A DNA stretch of 64,000 nt from Stenotrophomonas sp. Ste86 (GCF_024519465.1 NZ_JALJRW010000008.1:41565-105564); one strand, 5' to 3'; shown: positions 36,004 through 45,546, counted from the first letter of the stretch. Numbers and translations: made by a program. The notes: generated by a model from the sequence alone, not told the origin.

Positions 36004-39000
36004 TCAGGCAGCGCGGCGCAGTGAGTCGGTCAACGATTCGATGCTGGCCGCCTTGGGTTTGACCAGCCAGAACTTGCCGACGTAGTCGCGGAATTCGTCG
36101 AGGATCTGCTGCGCCCAGATGCTGCCGGTCAGTTCGCGGTGGCGGCTGATCAGCGTGTGCAGGTGCTGGCGATGGTTCTCGAAGCCTTCGGCCGAGATGC
36201 GATGGATGTCGATCAGCTCGTGGTTGTAGCGGTCCACGAAGTCGCGGTCGATATCCAGCACGTAGGCCAGCCCGCCGGTGAAGCCGGCGCCGAAGTTCAC
36301 CCCGACCTTGCCCAGCACCAGCACGATGCCATCGGTCATGTACTCGCAGCAGTGGTCGCCGGCGCCTTCGATCACCGCCAGCGCGCCGGAGTTGCGCACG
36401 CCGAAGCGCTCGCCGGCCCGGCCCGCGGCGAACAGCTCGCCACCGGTGGCGCCGTACAGGCAGGTGTTGCCGATGATCGCGGTGTTGCGTGCCTCGAAGC
36501 GCGCGCCGCGCGGCGGGCGTACCACCAGGCGGCCGCCGGCCATGCCCTTGCCGACGTAATCGTTGGCCTCGCCTTCAACCTCCAGCTGCAGGCCGCCGAC
36601 GTTGAACGCGCCGAAGCTCTGCCCGGCGGTGCCGCGGAAGCGCAGGGTCAGCGGCGCATCGCTCATGCCCTGGTTGCCGTGCGTGCGTGCGATTTCGCCG
36701 GAGAGGCGGGTGCCGATCGAGCGGTCGGTGTTGTGGATCAGGAAGCGGTGCTCGCCGCCGAGCTTGCCGGCGATGGCCGGGGCCAGCAGGCCGTCCATCT
36801 GCGTGGCCAGGCTGTCCGGCGATTCATACAGGCGCTGCGCGGCGCAGTGGCTGCCCGCGTAGTCGGCCGGGTGCAGCAGGCGCGACAGATCCACCTTGAC
36901 CCCCGGGCGCGGCGACACGTCCAGCTGCTGCAGCAGGTCGGTGCGGCCGATGATCTCGTCCAGCGAGCGCACGCCCAGGTAGGACAACCAGCCGCGCACT
37001 TCCTCGGCCAGCAGGCGGAAGAAGTTCTCCACGCGCTCGGGCAGGCCGGTGAAGTACTGCGCGCGCAGGCGCTCGTCCTGGGTGGCCACGCCGGTGGCGC
37101 AATTGTTGAGGTGGCAGATGCGCAGGTACTTGCAGCCCAGCACGATCATCGGCGCGGTGCCGAAGCCGAAGCTGTCCGCGCCGAGCAGCGCGGCCTTGAT
37201 CACATCCAGCCCGGTCTTCAGGCCGCCGTCGGTCTGCAGCAGCGTGCGCCCGCGCAGATCGTTGGCCACCAGCGCCTGGTGCGACTCGGCCACGCCCAGT
37301 TCCCACGGTACGCCGGCATAGCGGATCGAGCTGACCGGGCTGGCCCCGGTGCCGCCGTCATGGCCGGACACGGTGATCAGATCGGCACCGGCCTTGACCA
37401 CGCCCGCGGCGATGGTGCCCACACCGGCATGGCTGACCAGCTTCACCGACACCAGCGCGGTCGGATTGACCTGCTTGAGGTCGTAGATCAGCTGGGCCAG
37501 GTCTTCGATGGAGTAGATGTCGTGGTGCGGCGGCGGTGAGATCAGGCCAATGCCCGGCTTGGCGTAACGCAGCCGCGCGATCAGTTCGTTGACCTTGTGG
37601 CCGGGCAGCTGGCCGCCTTCGCCGGGCTTGGCGCCCTGGGCGACCTTGATCTGCAGCACTTCGGCGTTGACCAGGTACTCGGCGGTGACGCCGAAACGAC
37701 CGGACGCCACCTGCTTGATCTTGCTGCGCTTCTCGGTGCCGTAGCGCACCGGGTCTTCGCCGCCTTCGCCGGAGTTGCTGCGCCCGCCAAGGCGGTTCAT
37801 CGCGATCGCCAGCGCTTCGTGCGCCTCGGGCGACAACGCACCCAGGCTGATGGCGGCGGTGTCGAAGCGGCGGAACAGGTCTTCGGCCGGGGCCACTTCT
37901 TCCAGCGGGGTCGGGATGGGCGCGGCCTGGAGCTGCAGCAGGTCGCGCAGTGCCGACACCGGGCGGCCGTGCACGGCCTCGCAGTACCGCTGCCAGTCCG
38001 CTGCGTCGCCACTGCGCGCGGCGCGCTGCAGGGTCATGACCACGTCCGGGTTGTACATGTGGTACTCGCCGCCGTGCACGTACTTGAGCACGCCGCCCAC
38101 GTCCGGGCGCAGCAGGTCGTTCCAGGCACGCACGGTGAGTTCGCGGGCTTCGTCGTCCAGGCGCGCAAAGCCGACGCCGGCCACGCGCGAGGCGGTGTCC
38201 GGGAAGCACAGGTCGACCACCTCGTCATCGAGGCCGACGATCTCGAACAGCTGCGCGCCGCGGTAACTGGCCACGGTGCAGATGCCCATCTTGGAGATGA
38301 TCTTGGACAGGCCCTTGTAGATGCCCTTGCGGTAGCGGCGGCCGATCTGCGACTGCTCGCCGCCCTTGCTCAGCTGCAGGATGCCGCGCCGGCCCAGGTC
38401 GAACAAGGTCTGGTAGGCCAGGTACGGGTACACCGCGGTGGCACCGAAGCCGAGCAGGCAGGCCATGTGGTGCGCGTCGCGCGCGGTGCCGGTTTCCAGG
38501 ATCAGGTTGATGTCGCAGCGCAGCCCGGCGTTGGACAGATGGTGGTGCACCGCGCTGGTGGCCAGCAGTGCATGCACCATCGGCCGATCGGCGACCGGAT
38601 AACGGTCGCTCAGCAGCAGCATCACGATGCCCTCGCGCGCGGCGGCCTCGGCCTCGGCGCAGATGCGCTCGATGCCGGCCTTCAGGCCTTCGTCCAGGCT
38701 GTAGGAGAGGTCGATGAGGCGATTCTTCTCGACGTACTGCTCCATCTTGATCAGCTGGCGCAGCTTGCGCTGGCTGAGCACCGGCGAATTGAGGATGACG
38801 TGGTTCACCGTCTCCGCACCGGCGTGGAAGATGTTGGTCTCCTTGCCGAGCTGGGTGGACAGCGACATGACGCAGTCTTCGCGCAGCGGATCGATCGGCG
38901 GGTTGGTGACCTGCGCGAATGCCTGGCGGAAGTAGTCGTAGAGCGGGCGGCTGTGCTGGCTCAGCACCGCCATCGGCGTGTCATCGCCCATCGAGCCGGT

Positions 39001-40458
39001 GGCCTCCTGCTCGGTCTCGGCCAGCGGGCGCAGGATCTGTTCCACTTCCTCGCTGCTGAGCTGGAACAGCTTGTGGTAGCTGCGCAGGGTGCGCTCGTCA
39101 AAGGGTTCTTCGACCAGCGACGGATCGATCAGCTCGGTCTGCAGGTAGGTCACGCCCTGCTGCAGCCATTGCTTGTACGGGGCGCGGCCACGGTTGATGC
39201 GGTCGATGGCGTCCGAGTCGAGCAGGTCGCCACGCTTGAGGTCGATGGCCATCATCTCGCCCGGGCCGAGCTTGCCCTTGCGTACCACGCGCTCGGCCGG
39301 GACTTCCCACACGCCGGCTTCGGAGGCAACCAGGAAGTGGCGGTCGGAGGTGAGCATCCAACGCGCCGGGCGCAGGCCGTTGCGGTCCAGCGTGCAGGCG
39401 GCATAGCGCCCGTCGCAGGCGACGATGCCGGCCGGGCCGTCCCACGGCTCGCTGTTGAGGCCGTAGAACTCGTAGAACGCGGCCAGGTCGGGGTCCTTGA
39501 ACTCCAGCGACTGCGTGGCCGGTGGCACCAGGATGCGCAGCGCCTGGATCAGCTCCATGCCGGCGCTGACCATCAGCTCAAGCATGTTGTCCAGGCTCTG
39601 CGAGTCCGAGCCGTGCATGGAGATGACCGGGTTGAACTCGCCGATGTCGAAGCGCGGGGTCTTCCACACCTTGCTGCGCGCCTGCGCCCAGCGGCGGTTG
39701 CCCTCGATGGTGTTGATCTCGCCGTTGTGGGCGAGCATCCGGAACGGGTGCGCCAGCGGCCAGCGCGGCAGGGTGTTGGTGGAGAAGCGCTGGTGGAACA
39801 CGATGGCGCTGGAGGCCAGGTCGTTGCGCTGCAGGTCCACGTAGAAGCGGCTCAGCTTGTCCGGCAGCACCATGCCCTTGTAGCTGATCGCATTCGGGCT
39901 GAGCGTGGTGACGTAGTAATCGGCATGGTCGCGCAGTTGCTGTTCGCTGCGACGCCGGGCCAGGAACAGCGCCAGGGTGAACGCGGCCTCGTCCTGCTCG
40001 GCACCGGCATCGACGAACACCTGCTCGATGCGCGGCAGGGTGTCGCGCGCCAGCTGGCCACACACGCTCGGGTCGGTCGGCACGGGGCGCCAACCGACCG
40101 GGCGACAGCCGGCATCGCGCAGCTGCTGTTCCAGGATGTCGCGGCAGGCCTGCGCGGCGGCTTCGTCATGCGGCAGGAACACCACGCCGGCGGCGAAGCG
40201 TGCGCCGAGGGTGAGGCCGGCTTCGGCAGCCAGGGCCTTGAGGAAGACGTCGGGGCGGCGCAGCAACAGGCCGCAGCCGTCACCGGTGACGCCGTCGGCG
40301 GCGACGCCACCGCGGTGGGTCATGCGCGACAGCGCGGCAATGGCGGTATCCACCAGCAGTCGGGACGGCTGGTCATCGAGCTGGGCGACCATGCCGAAAC
40401 CACAGGCGTCGCGCTCATCTTGCGGGTCGTAAAGCCCTTGGCGGTTGCGGGGGGCCAT
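36004..40458 (-). CDS. gltB: Glutamate synthase [NADPH] large subunit
   Basis: The 1484-residue alpha subunit has an N-terminal class II amidotransferase domain. Its catalytic Cys follows a short propeptide (DERDACGFG, Cys19). A central domain, an FMN-binding synthase domain with PPPHHDIYSIEDLAQLIYDL and HDGGTGASP, and a C-terminal beta-helix domain follow. The FMN domain also carries the CLEAR-like cysteine cluster (CKYLRICHLNNCATG) for a 3Fe-4S centre. The ATG at 40458 gives the usual propeptide; an in-frame ATG at 40527 would add 23 unconserved residues. gltD follows. Confidence 0.97.
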   Translation of the reverse strand: MAPRNRQGLYDPQDERDACGFGMVAQLDDQPSRLLVDTAIAALSRMTHRGGVAADGVTGDGCGLLLRRPDVFLKALAAEAGLTLGARFAAGVVFLPHDEAAAQACRDILEQQLRDAGCRPVGWRPVPTDPSVCGQLARDTLPRIEQVFVDAGAEQDEAAFTLALFLARRRSEQQLRDHADYYVTTLSPNAISYKGMVLPDKLSRFYVDLQRNDLASSAIVFHQRFSTNTLPRWPLAHPFRMLAHNGEINTIEGNRRWAQARSKVWKTPRFDIGEFNPVISMHGSDSQSLDNMLELMVSAGMELIQALRILVPPATQSLEFKDPDLAAFYEFYGLNSEPWDGPAGIVACDGRYAACTLDRNGLRPARWMLTSDRHFLVASEAGVWEVPAERVVRKGKLGPGEMMAIDLKRGDLLDSDAIDRINRGRAPYKQWLQQGVTYLQTELIDPSLVEEPFDERTLRSYHKLFQLSSEEVEQILRPLAETEQEATGSMGDDTPMAVLSQHSRPLYDYFRQAFAQVTNPPIDPLREDCVMSLSTQLGKETNIFHAGAETVNHVILNSPVLSQRKLRQLIKMEQYVEKNRLIDLSYSLDEGLKAGIERICAEAEAAAREGIVMLLLSDRYPVADRPMVHALLATSAVHHHLSNAGLRCDINLILETGTARDAHHMACLLGFGATAVYPYLAYQTLFDLGRRGILQLSKGGEQSQIGRRYRKGIYKGLSKIISKMGICTVASYRGAQLFEIVGLDDEVVDLCFPDTASRVAGVGFARLDDEARELTVRAWNDLLRPDVGGVLKYVHGGEYHMYNPDVVMTLQRAARSGDAADWQRYCEAVHGRPVSALRDLLQLQAAPIPTPLEEVAPAEDLFRRFDTAAISLGALSPEAHEALAIAMNRLGGRSNSGEGGEDPVRYGTEKRSKIKQVASGRFGVTAEYLVNAEVLQIKVAQGAKPGEGGQLPGHKVNELIARLRYAKPGIGLISPPPHHDIYSIEDLAQLIYDLKQVNPTALVSVKLVSHAGVGTIAAGVVKAGADLITVSGHDGGTGASPVSSIRYAGVPWELGVAESHQALVANDLRGRTLLQTDGGLKTGLDVIKAALLGADSFGFGTAPMIVLGCKYLRICHLNNCATGVATQDERLRAQYFTGLPERVENFFRLLAEEVRGWLSYLGVRSLDEIIGRTDLLQQLDVSPRPGVKVDLSRLLHPADYAGSHCAAQRLYESPDSLATQMDGLLAPAIAGKLGGEHRFLIHNTDRSIGTRLSGEIARTHGNQGMSDAPLTLRFRGTAGQSFGAFNVGGLQLEVEGEANDYVGKGMAGGRLVVRPPRGARFEARNTAIIGNTCLYGATGGELFAAGRAGERFGVRNSGALAVIEGAGDHCCEYMTDGIVLVLGKVGVNFGAGFTGGLAYVLDIDRDFVDRYNHELIDIHRISAEGFENHRQHLHTLISRHRELTGSIWAQQILDEFRDYVGKFWLVKPKAASIESLTDSLRRAA

Positions 40459-40599
40459 CTCTGCCTCAAAGTCGGGTGAGCGGCGACACTCGTCCCCGCT
40501 CAATCCGTTGAGCGCATCTGGAGGCACCGGATGACTCGACTAGATCACAGTTGTTGCAACGCCGCAATACACGGTTGCAGGCGCAACCAAACCCCTGCA

Positions 40600-40626
40600 A
40601 AAGCCGCCTGGAAGTGGCTTCCAGGC
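40600..40626 (-). terminator. Rho-independent terminator of the I78-like gene
   Basis: On the minus strand GCCTGGAAG and CTTCCAGGC form a perfect 9-bp stem with a 3-base loop, followed by GGCTTTTGC. It lies 10 bases past the stop. A second small hairpin (GGTTGC with GCAACC) lies at 40573-40588 in the gltB leader. Confidence 0.7.
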
Positions 40627-40635
40627 GCTCCCTGT

Positions 40636-41037
40636 TCAGCCGCAGCGCAGCCCGCTGATCACACCCTTCTCGTCCACTTCGATGTTCAGGCGTTCGCCGA
40701 CGAACTCCATCGTGGTGACGTCGTTGGGCTTGAGTACGCGCAGCTGCTTGGCGCTGGCATCCTGCTGGGCCTGGCTGCCGACATCGTCGGAATAGGCCTG
40801 GCCGACCAGGCTCTGCACCTGGGTGGCATCGCAATTGCCGACCGGCGGCGCTTCCAGCGCCTTGCCCGCTTCATCGGTCGGGGCAGCGGCGGCTTCGGCC
40901 GCTTTCTGCGCATGGGTGGCCACCGCTTCCTGCTCGTCCATGGGCGGTGCCTGGCAGGCGGCCAGTGCCAGCAGGGTGGGGACTACGGCCAGAAGGCCAA
41001 GGGAACGCCGCAGGCGGCGGAACGACAAGGACGGCAT
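40636..41037 (-). CDS. I78-family peptidase inhibitor-like lipoprotein
   Basis: The 133-residue protein has a lipoprotein signal (LLALAAC), an Ala/Glu-rich linker and a C-terminal I78-like domain. Family hallmarks are a Cys at the domain start (GNCDATQVQSLVGQAY), the RVLKPNDVTTMEF strand, LNIEVDEKGVI, and a terminal CG pair for a disulfide. I78 proteins block serine proteases, acting here at the membrane or in the periplasm. GGAG lies 5 bases before the ATG at 41037, which favours it over 41052. Two paralogues lie at 42247 and 48437. Confidence 0.8.
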   Translation of the reverse strand: MPSLSFRRLRRSLGLLAVVPTLLALAACQAPPMDEQEAVATHAQKAAEAAAAPTDEAGKALEAPPVGNCDATQVQSLVGQAYSDDVGSQAQQDASAKQLRVLKPNDVTTMEFVGERLNIEVDEKGVISGLRCG

Positions 41038-41172
41038 CGAGACTCCGGACATGGAACCAGGGAAACCCCGAGGATATCGCCAAGCGCGGCGTGAGGTGTT
41101 CGTGTTGCGTTATTGACGCGACCTCACACCGCCACCGGGTAACACTGCAGACCCTTTCTGTCGCGCACGCCG

Positions 41173-42237
41173 ATGAGCCCCAGCCGCAGTGTCACCCCCG
41201 AAGCCGCCGCCGCCCGCGAGGCCGGCCTGCGCTATGTCAGCGACGAAATGCCCGGCCTGCAGCGGCGTCGCGCGGGCAAGGGCTTCAGCTACCGCGATGC
41301 CGATGGCGCGGCGGTGCGCGATGCGGCCACGCTGGCGCGGATCCGCGCGCTGGCGATCCCGCCGGCCTACACCGATGTATGGATCTGCGCGCTGCCCAAC
41401 GGCCACCTGCAGGCCACCGGCCGCGACGCACGCGGGCGCAAGCAATACCGCTACCACGCGGACTGGGCGCGGGTACGCGGCGATGGCAAGTTCGACCGCA
41501 TCATCGCCTTCGGCACGGCACTGCCCGGGCTGCGCCGCCGCTTGCGGCGCGACCTCAAGCTGACCGGCTTCCCGCGCGACAAGGTGCTGGCCATCGTGAT
41601 TGCGCTGCTGGCGCAGACGCTGGTGCGCGTGGGCAATGAGGTATATGCCCGCGACAACCGGTCCTACGGATTGACCACGCTGCGCAATCGACACCTGGCA
41701 CTGGTCAAGGGCGGGCGTGCGCAGATGCGCTTCCGCGGCAAGTCCGGACAGGCGCATGAGGTGGACGTGGATGATCGCCGCCTGGTGACGCTGATCCGCG
41801 GTTGCCAGCAGCTGCCCGGGCAGGCGCTGTTCCAGTACCGCGATGATGAGGGTGCGGTGCAGCCGGTGGATTCGAGCATGGTCAACGACTACCTGCACGA
41901 CGCGATGGGCGAGGATTTCAGTGCCAAGGACTTCCGCACCTGGGGCGGCACGCTGGAAGCCATCCGCCAGTTGGCCGTCACCGAGCTGCCCGAACCCTCC
42001 AGCGAACGTGCGCTGGCGGCGTTGCAGAAGCAGGTGGTGTGCGAGGTGGCGAGCCTGCTGGGCAACACGCCGTCGGTGTGCAGAAAGTCCTACATCGATC
42101 CGTGCGTGTTCGATGGCTGGCGCGCCGGATCGCTGAAGGCGCTGGCAGGGCTGCGCGGCGAGCGGCAATGGGAGCAGGCCACGTTGAAGGTGCTCAAGGC
42201 CGCACGACGCACGGTCAAGCGCGCGCGGGCGGCCTGA
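41173..42237 (+). CDS. DNA topoisomerase IB
   Basis: The 354-residue protein is a poxvirus-type bacterial topoisomerase IB, which relaxes supercoils by a 3'-phosphotyrosyl intermediate. The catalytic Tyr is Tyr307 in CRKSYIDPCV. The RVGNEVYARDNRSYGLTTLRNRH segment holds the first catalytic Arg, and FRTWGGT holds another active-site segment. Many homologues, as I recall, read YIHP; here it is YIDP. The start is ATG at 41173. Its stop lies only 9 bases from the stop of the convergent I78-like gene. Confidence 0.9.
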   Translation: MSPSRSVTPEAAAAREAGLRYVSDEMPGLQRRRAGKGFSYRDADGAAVRDAATLARIRALAIPPAYTDVWICALPNGHLQATGRDARGRKQYRYHADWARVRGDGKFDRIIAFGTALPGLRRRLRRDLKLTGFPRDKVLAIVIALLAQTLVRVGNEVYARDNRSYGLTTLRNRHLALVKGGRAQMRFRGKSGQAHEVDVDDRRLVTLIRGCQQLPGQALFQYRDDEGAVQPVDSSMVNDYLHDAMGEDFSAKDFRTWGGTLEAIRQLAVTELPEPSSERALAALQKQVVCEVASLLGNTPSVCRKSYIDPCVFDGWRAGSLKALAGLRGERQWEQATLKVLKAARRTVKRARAA

Positions 42238-42246
42238 GCGGGTCGA

Positions 42247-42588
42247 TCAGCCGCAGTAGAGCGCGGTGATGTTGTTGGTGCCACCGGTTTCGATGGTCAG
42301 GCGTTCACCGCCGCTTTCGGCACCCGGCGTGGCGTTGGCCGCGCCGCTGGCGGTCGGCCCGCTCTCGGCGCGCTGGCCGCGTACCACGTTGACCTGCAGG
42401 CTGTCGCTGTCCACGCGGGCGCGCTCGACGGTGGCGGCCGAGGCGGCCAGCCCGACCGCGCCGCGCACCTTGTCTACATGGCACTGGCCGGAGATCACCC
42501 CGTCAATGGGCTGGATCTGCGCCACCGGGGTGCTGCTGCAGGCAGAGAGGGTGGCGAGGGCGGCGGCGGCGACAAGGGTGCGGTACAT
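42247..42588 (-). CDS. I78-like lipoprotein, divergent member
   Basis: The 113-residue protein has a lipobox LATLSAC and ends in ALYCG, the disulfide-forming terminus seen in the two other I78-like proteins of this window. The matching first Cys is in SGQCHVDKVRGAVG. The middle holds a Gly/Ala-rich insertion (about residues 75-95) that the others lack, and the LTIETGGTNNITALYCG end aligns with their C-terminal strand. The inhibitor function is less certain than for the paralogues. Confidence 0.6.
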   Translation of the reverse strand: MYRTLVAAAALATLSACSSTPVAQIQPIDGVISGQCHVDKVRGAVGLAASAATVERARVDSDSLQVNVVRGQRAESGPTASGAANATPGAESGGERLTIETGGTNNITALYCG

Positions 42589-42746
42589 GGGGTGACTCCG
42601 GCAGGTTTTCCGGACTGCAGCGTGCCGCTGCGCGCGTATGCAGCGGATGAAGCCTGCACGGCACGCCTACATCGCGCTCACTTTGCGTGGTCGCGTGGGT
42701 GTCCACACTGCCTGTGCACTTGAACGCTTTCGCAAAGGAGCCTCGC

Positions 42747-43856
42747 ATGGCCACCCGCAAGACCCGCACCCGCACCTCTCCCGTCGCCGCCGAGAAGGCC
42801 ACCAAGCCGTCGGCCGATCGCACGCCGGTGGTGAAGACGGCTACCCGCAAGGCCGCCGCCAAGGATCCGCGCGCCGCCCGCGTGGCCGCGCGCCAGCGTC
42901 GCCTGCAGGACCAAGAGAAGGCCAAGGACATGCGCGTGGCCAAGCAGGCCGCGAAGAAGGTAGCGGCGAAAAAGGCCACGAAGAAGGCCACCCAGGCCGG
43001 TCCCCGCAAACAACCGGAAACGATGCCGGCGCAGCAGGTGTCCAAGCCCGGCAACGAGCACGAACTGCAGCTGGCGCCGCGCTTCCTGGCCCCCGACTAC
43101 CGGGGCAGCGGCAAGCTGAAGGGCAAGCGCGCGATCATCACCGGCGCCGACTCGGGCATCGGCCGCGCCGTAGCGGTGCTGTTCGCCCGCGAAGGCGCCG
43201 ACGTGGCCGTGCTGCACCTGGACGAAGCGGCCGATGCCAAGGTCACCCGCCAGCACGTGGAAGCCGAGGGCGCGCGCTGCGTGGTGATCGCTGGCGACGT
43301 GCGCGATCCGAAATTCTGCAACAAGGCGGTCAAGCAGGTCGCCAAGGCATTCGGCGGGATCGACATCCTGGTCAACAACGCGGCATTCCAGCTGCACTGC
43401 GAACGCCTGGAAGACCTGGAAGATGCACACCTGCAGGAGACCCTGCAGACCAACATCGGCGGTTACATCCAGATGGCGCGTGCGGTGCTGCCGCACCTGC
43501 AGGAAGGCGACTGCATCATCAATACCGGTTCGGAAACCGGGCTGTTCGGCAGCAAGGCGCTGATCGACTATTCGGCCACCAAGGGCGCCATCCATGCCTT
43601 CACCAAGGCGCTGGCCAGCCAGCTGCTGCCGCGTGGCATCCGGGTCAACGCGGTGGCGCCGGGACCGGTGTGGACGCCGCTCAACCCGGCCGACAAGAAG
43701 CCTGCCGACGTCGCCGAGTTCGGCAAGGACAGCGACATGGGCCGCCCGGCACAGCCGGAGGAGTTGTCCCCGGCGTACGTATTCCTGGCCTCGCCGATCA
43801 CCGCCAGCTACATCAGCGGGGTGATCCTGCCGGTGATGGGCGGTCCGCGCGGTTGA
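42747..43856 (+). CDS. SDR oxidoreductase with a Lys/Ala-rich N-terminal tail
   Basis: The 369-residue protein is a classical short-chain dehydrogenase, YghA-like. The NAD(P) motif is TGADSGIG (about 132-139), then NNAAF, a catalytic Ser in NTGSETG, and Tyr275/Lys279 in YSATK. YghA-type proteins normally start near the ETMPAQQ block, which is residue 91 here. The preceding 90 residues are rich in Lys, Ala, Thr and Arg (KQAAKKVAAKKATKKAT), like histone H1 or AlgP tails. AAAGGAG precedes the ATG at 42747 by 6 bases, which supports translation of the tail. The 3' end overlaps the convergent hydrolase gene by 44 bases. Confidence 0.85.
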   Translation: MATRKTRTRTSPVAAEKATKPSADRTPVVKTATRKAAAKDPRAARVAARQRRLQDQEKAKDMRVAKQAAKKVAAKKATKKATQAGPRKQPETMPAQQVSKPGNEHELQLAPRFLAPDYRGSGKLKGKRAIITGADSGIGRAVAVLFAREGADVAVLHLDEAADAKVTRQHVEAEGARCVVIAGDVRDPKFCNKAVKQVAKAFGGIDILVNNAAFQLHCERLEDLEDAHLQETLQTNIGGYIQMARAVLPHLQEGDCIINTGSETGLFGSKALIDYSATKGAIHAFTKALASQLLPRGIRVNAVAPGPVWTPLNPADKKPADVAEFGKDSDMGRPAQPEELSPAYVFLASPITASYISGVILPVMGGPRG

Positions 43857-44955
43857 GCATGGCCGGGTCGGTGTAGAAGGCGGCGATCGGGGCGATGAAG
43901 TCCTGCGGGTTGGCCCCGACCAGGTTGGTCAGCACGATCACCGCCAGCCGGCGTTCGGGATACACGATGAAGGCCGCGCGTGCGCCGCCCATGCCGCCGA
44001 CCTGCAGATCCGGTGCCGTGCCCATGACCGGCCAGCCAGCCGACCAGGCGCCGGGGGTCCCGTTGCTCAGGACCTCCGGCGCCCACATGCGGCGCACGCC
44101 GTCCTTATCGAGCAGCTGGCCCTTGGACAGCGCGATCATCCAACGACCCACTTCGTCGGCGGTGGTGAGCATGCCGGCGCCGGCCCACAGGCCGGGCGAC
44201 AGGTCGTAGAACCAGTGCGACAGCCGCGCCGGCGCATCCGGTGCGTCGGTCCTGCGCGGGAACCAACTGTAGATGGTGGCGGCAGTGGCGACCAGATCGT
44301 AGCTGTCGCCGAAGGTGGTGCGCGGCATGCCCACCACGTTGAACTGGTGTTTTGCCATGTACTGCTCGTACGGCATGCCGGACTGTTTGGCGATGATCCG
44401 CGCCAGCAGCACGTAGTTGGTCTGGTTGTACCGGTGGCGCTCGCCGGGCGCGGCCTCCACCGGCAGGGCGGTGACCTGCTTCCAGGCCTCCTGTTCGGTA
44501 CCGCCGCCGAGCAGTCCCTGCGCATCGAGAATGTCCGGCAGGCCGGAGGTATGGGCGAGCAGCTGGCGTACCCGCACCTTGCCCCACGCCGGCGGCAGAT
44601 CATCGAGGTAGCGCGACACGGGGGCTTGCAGGTCCACGCGACCGGCTTGGGCGAGCTGGGCCATCGCCACCCCGGTGAAGGACTTGGTGGCCGAGTTCAG
44701 CGGGAAGCGCGTATCGCGCGTGGTGGCGACGGCATTCTCGACGTTGGCCATGCCGTAGGCCTCCGACAGCACCAGGTGGTTGTCCTTGACGACGGCGATC
44801 TGCAGCCCGGGAATGCGCTTGGCCTGCATTGTTTCCTGCACGAACTGGCGGGTCTGCGCGTTGGCCTGGTCCCAGGCGGTGGACGGAGCGGCGAAGCACG
44901 CCAGGGGCATGACGAGTGCGGCCAGGACGGTGGCGCGGAGGGTGCGGGAACGCAT
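43813..44955 (-). CDS. Class C beta-lactamase-like serine hydrolase
   Basis: The 380-residue protein has a signal peptide (about 1-22, LACFA). The serine hydrolase motif SxxK reads SATK near residue 88, followed by a Tyr motif in RYNQTNYVLL. The usual KTG motif is replaced by a GGMGG stretch. This pattern fits esterases and D-aminopeptidases of the beta-lactamase family better than a true AmpC. It acts in the periplasm. AAGGA lies 7 bases before the ATG at 44955. It is divergent from the BlaI/M56 pair, so shared control from the spacer is plausible. Its 3' end overlaps the SDR gene. Confidence 0.8.
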   Translation of the reverse strand: MRSRTLRATVLAALVMPLACFAAPSTAWDQANAQTRQFVQETMQAKRIPGLQIAVVKDNHLVLSEAYGMANVENAVATTRDTRFPLNSATKSFTGVAMAQLAQAGRVDLQAPVSRYLDDLPPAWGKVRVRQLLAHTSGLPDILDAQGLLGGGTEQEAWKQVTALPVEAAPGERHRYNQTNYVLLARIIAKQSGMPYEQYMAKHQFNVVGMPRTTFGDSYDLVATAATIYSWFPRRTDAPDAPARLSHWFYDLSPGLWAGAGMLTTADEVGRWMIALSKGQLLDKDGVRRMWAPEVLSNGTPGAWSAGWPVMGTAPDLQVGGMGGARAAFIVYPERRLAVIVLTNLVGANPQDFIAPIAAFYTDPAMLNRADRPSPAGSPR

Positions 44956-45100
44956 GCAGCTTTCCTTGGGCGGGTGCACCGAACGCCGGGCGCCGGTGGA
45001 GCAGGGACGGTCCGGGCTCGCAGGCTTGGATGCGGCGGCGGGCCAAAAGGTTTAATGGACGCGTCGGCTGCCGTTCGTCGGCGCACGCCCTCCGGCACTT

Positions 45101-45143
45101 GACGACAGTTGTAGTCACTGGCACGGTAGCGACACGTGTAGTC
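45101..45143. promoter_or_regulatory. Two BlaI-type operator candidates
   Basis: Site 1 at 45101-45116 is GACGACA-GT-TGTAGTC, a 7-2-7 palindrome with one mismatch. Site 2 at 45128-45143 holds GACA-CG-TGTAGTC. Both share the GACAnnTGTA core, close to the known BlaI/MecI operator TACAnnTGTA, with centres 27 bases apart. A -35-like TTGACG (45099-45104) overlaps site 1. They lie in the 201-base divergent spacer. Confidence 0.6.
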
Positions 45144-45156
45144 ATCGGAGAGCGCC

Positions 45157-45543
45157 ATGCGCGGCAAGACCATCGGGGACCAGGAGCTGGCCCTGTTGCA
45201 GTACGTAGCAGAACAGGGCGGCGCCACCGTGGGTGAGGTGGCGGCCGGGTTTGGCGAAGCGCGTGGCCTGGCCCGTTCGACCGTGCTGACCATGATGGAG
45301 CGCCTGCGCGGCAAGGCCTACCTGCAGCGCAAGCAGGTGCAGGGCGTGTACCGCTACGCCGCCACCAGTGGCCAGGACCGCGTGGTGCAGGGCGCGGTGG
45401 CCAGCTTCGTGGAGAAGACCCTGCAGGGATCGGTGTCGCCGTTCGTGGCCTTCATGTCGCACAAGGCCGACGTCAGCGACCAGGAGCTGGCCGAGCTGGA
45501 AGCCTTGGTGGCGCAGTTGCAATCACGCAAGCGGGAGGGCTGA
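45157..45543 (+). CDS. BlaI/MecI family transcriptional repressor
   Basis: The 128-residue protein has the BlaI/MecI winged helix (about 5-75; DQELALLQYVAEQGGATVGEV, ARSTVLTMMERL) and a helical dimerisation tail. Such repressors are inactivated when a BlaR1-like membrane protease is triggered. Two operator-like palindromes lie directly upstream, which suggests autoregulation. The next gene starts 3 bases after the stop (TGAGCCATG), so the pair is an operon. Confidence 0.9.
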   Translation: MRGKTIGDQELALLQYVAEQGGATVGEVAAGFGEARGLARSTVLTMMERLRGKAYLQRKQVQGVYRYAATSGQDRVVQGAVASFVEKTLQGSVSPFVAFMSHKADVSDQELAELEALVAQLQSRKREG

Positions 45544-45546
45544 GCC

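Noticed and set aside
37597..40479. A 960-codon open frame opposite gltB
   Set aside because: It is the antisense shadow of a GC-rich gene; the protein shows no domain and gltB is certain.
40459..40635. A riboswitch in the gltB leader
   Set aside because: Only two small hairpins are visible, one being the upstream gene's terminator. No known riboswitch pattern is recognised.
43813..44955. A true class C beta-lactamase (resistance gene)
   Set aside because: The Tyr motif and KTG motif are altered, and broader serine hydrolases of this family are common. Position next to a BlaI-like gene does not prove resistance.
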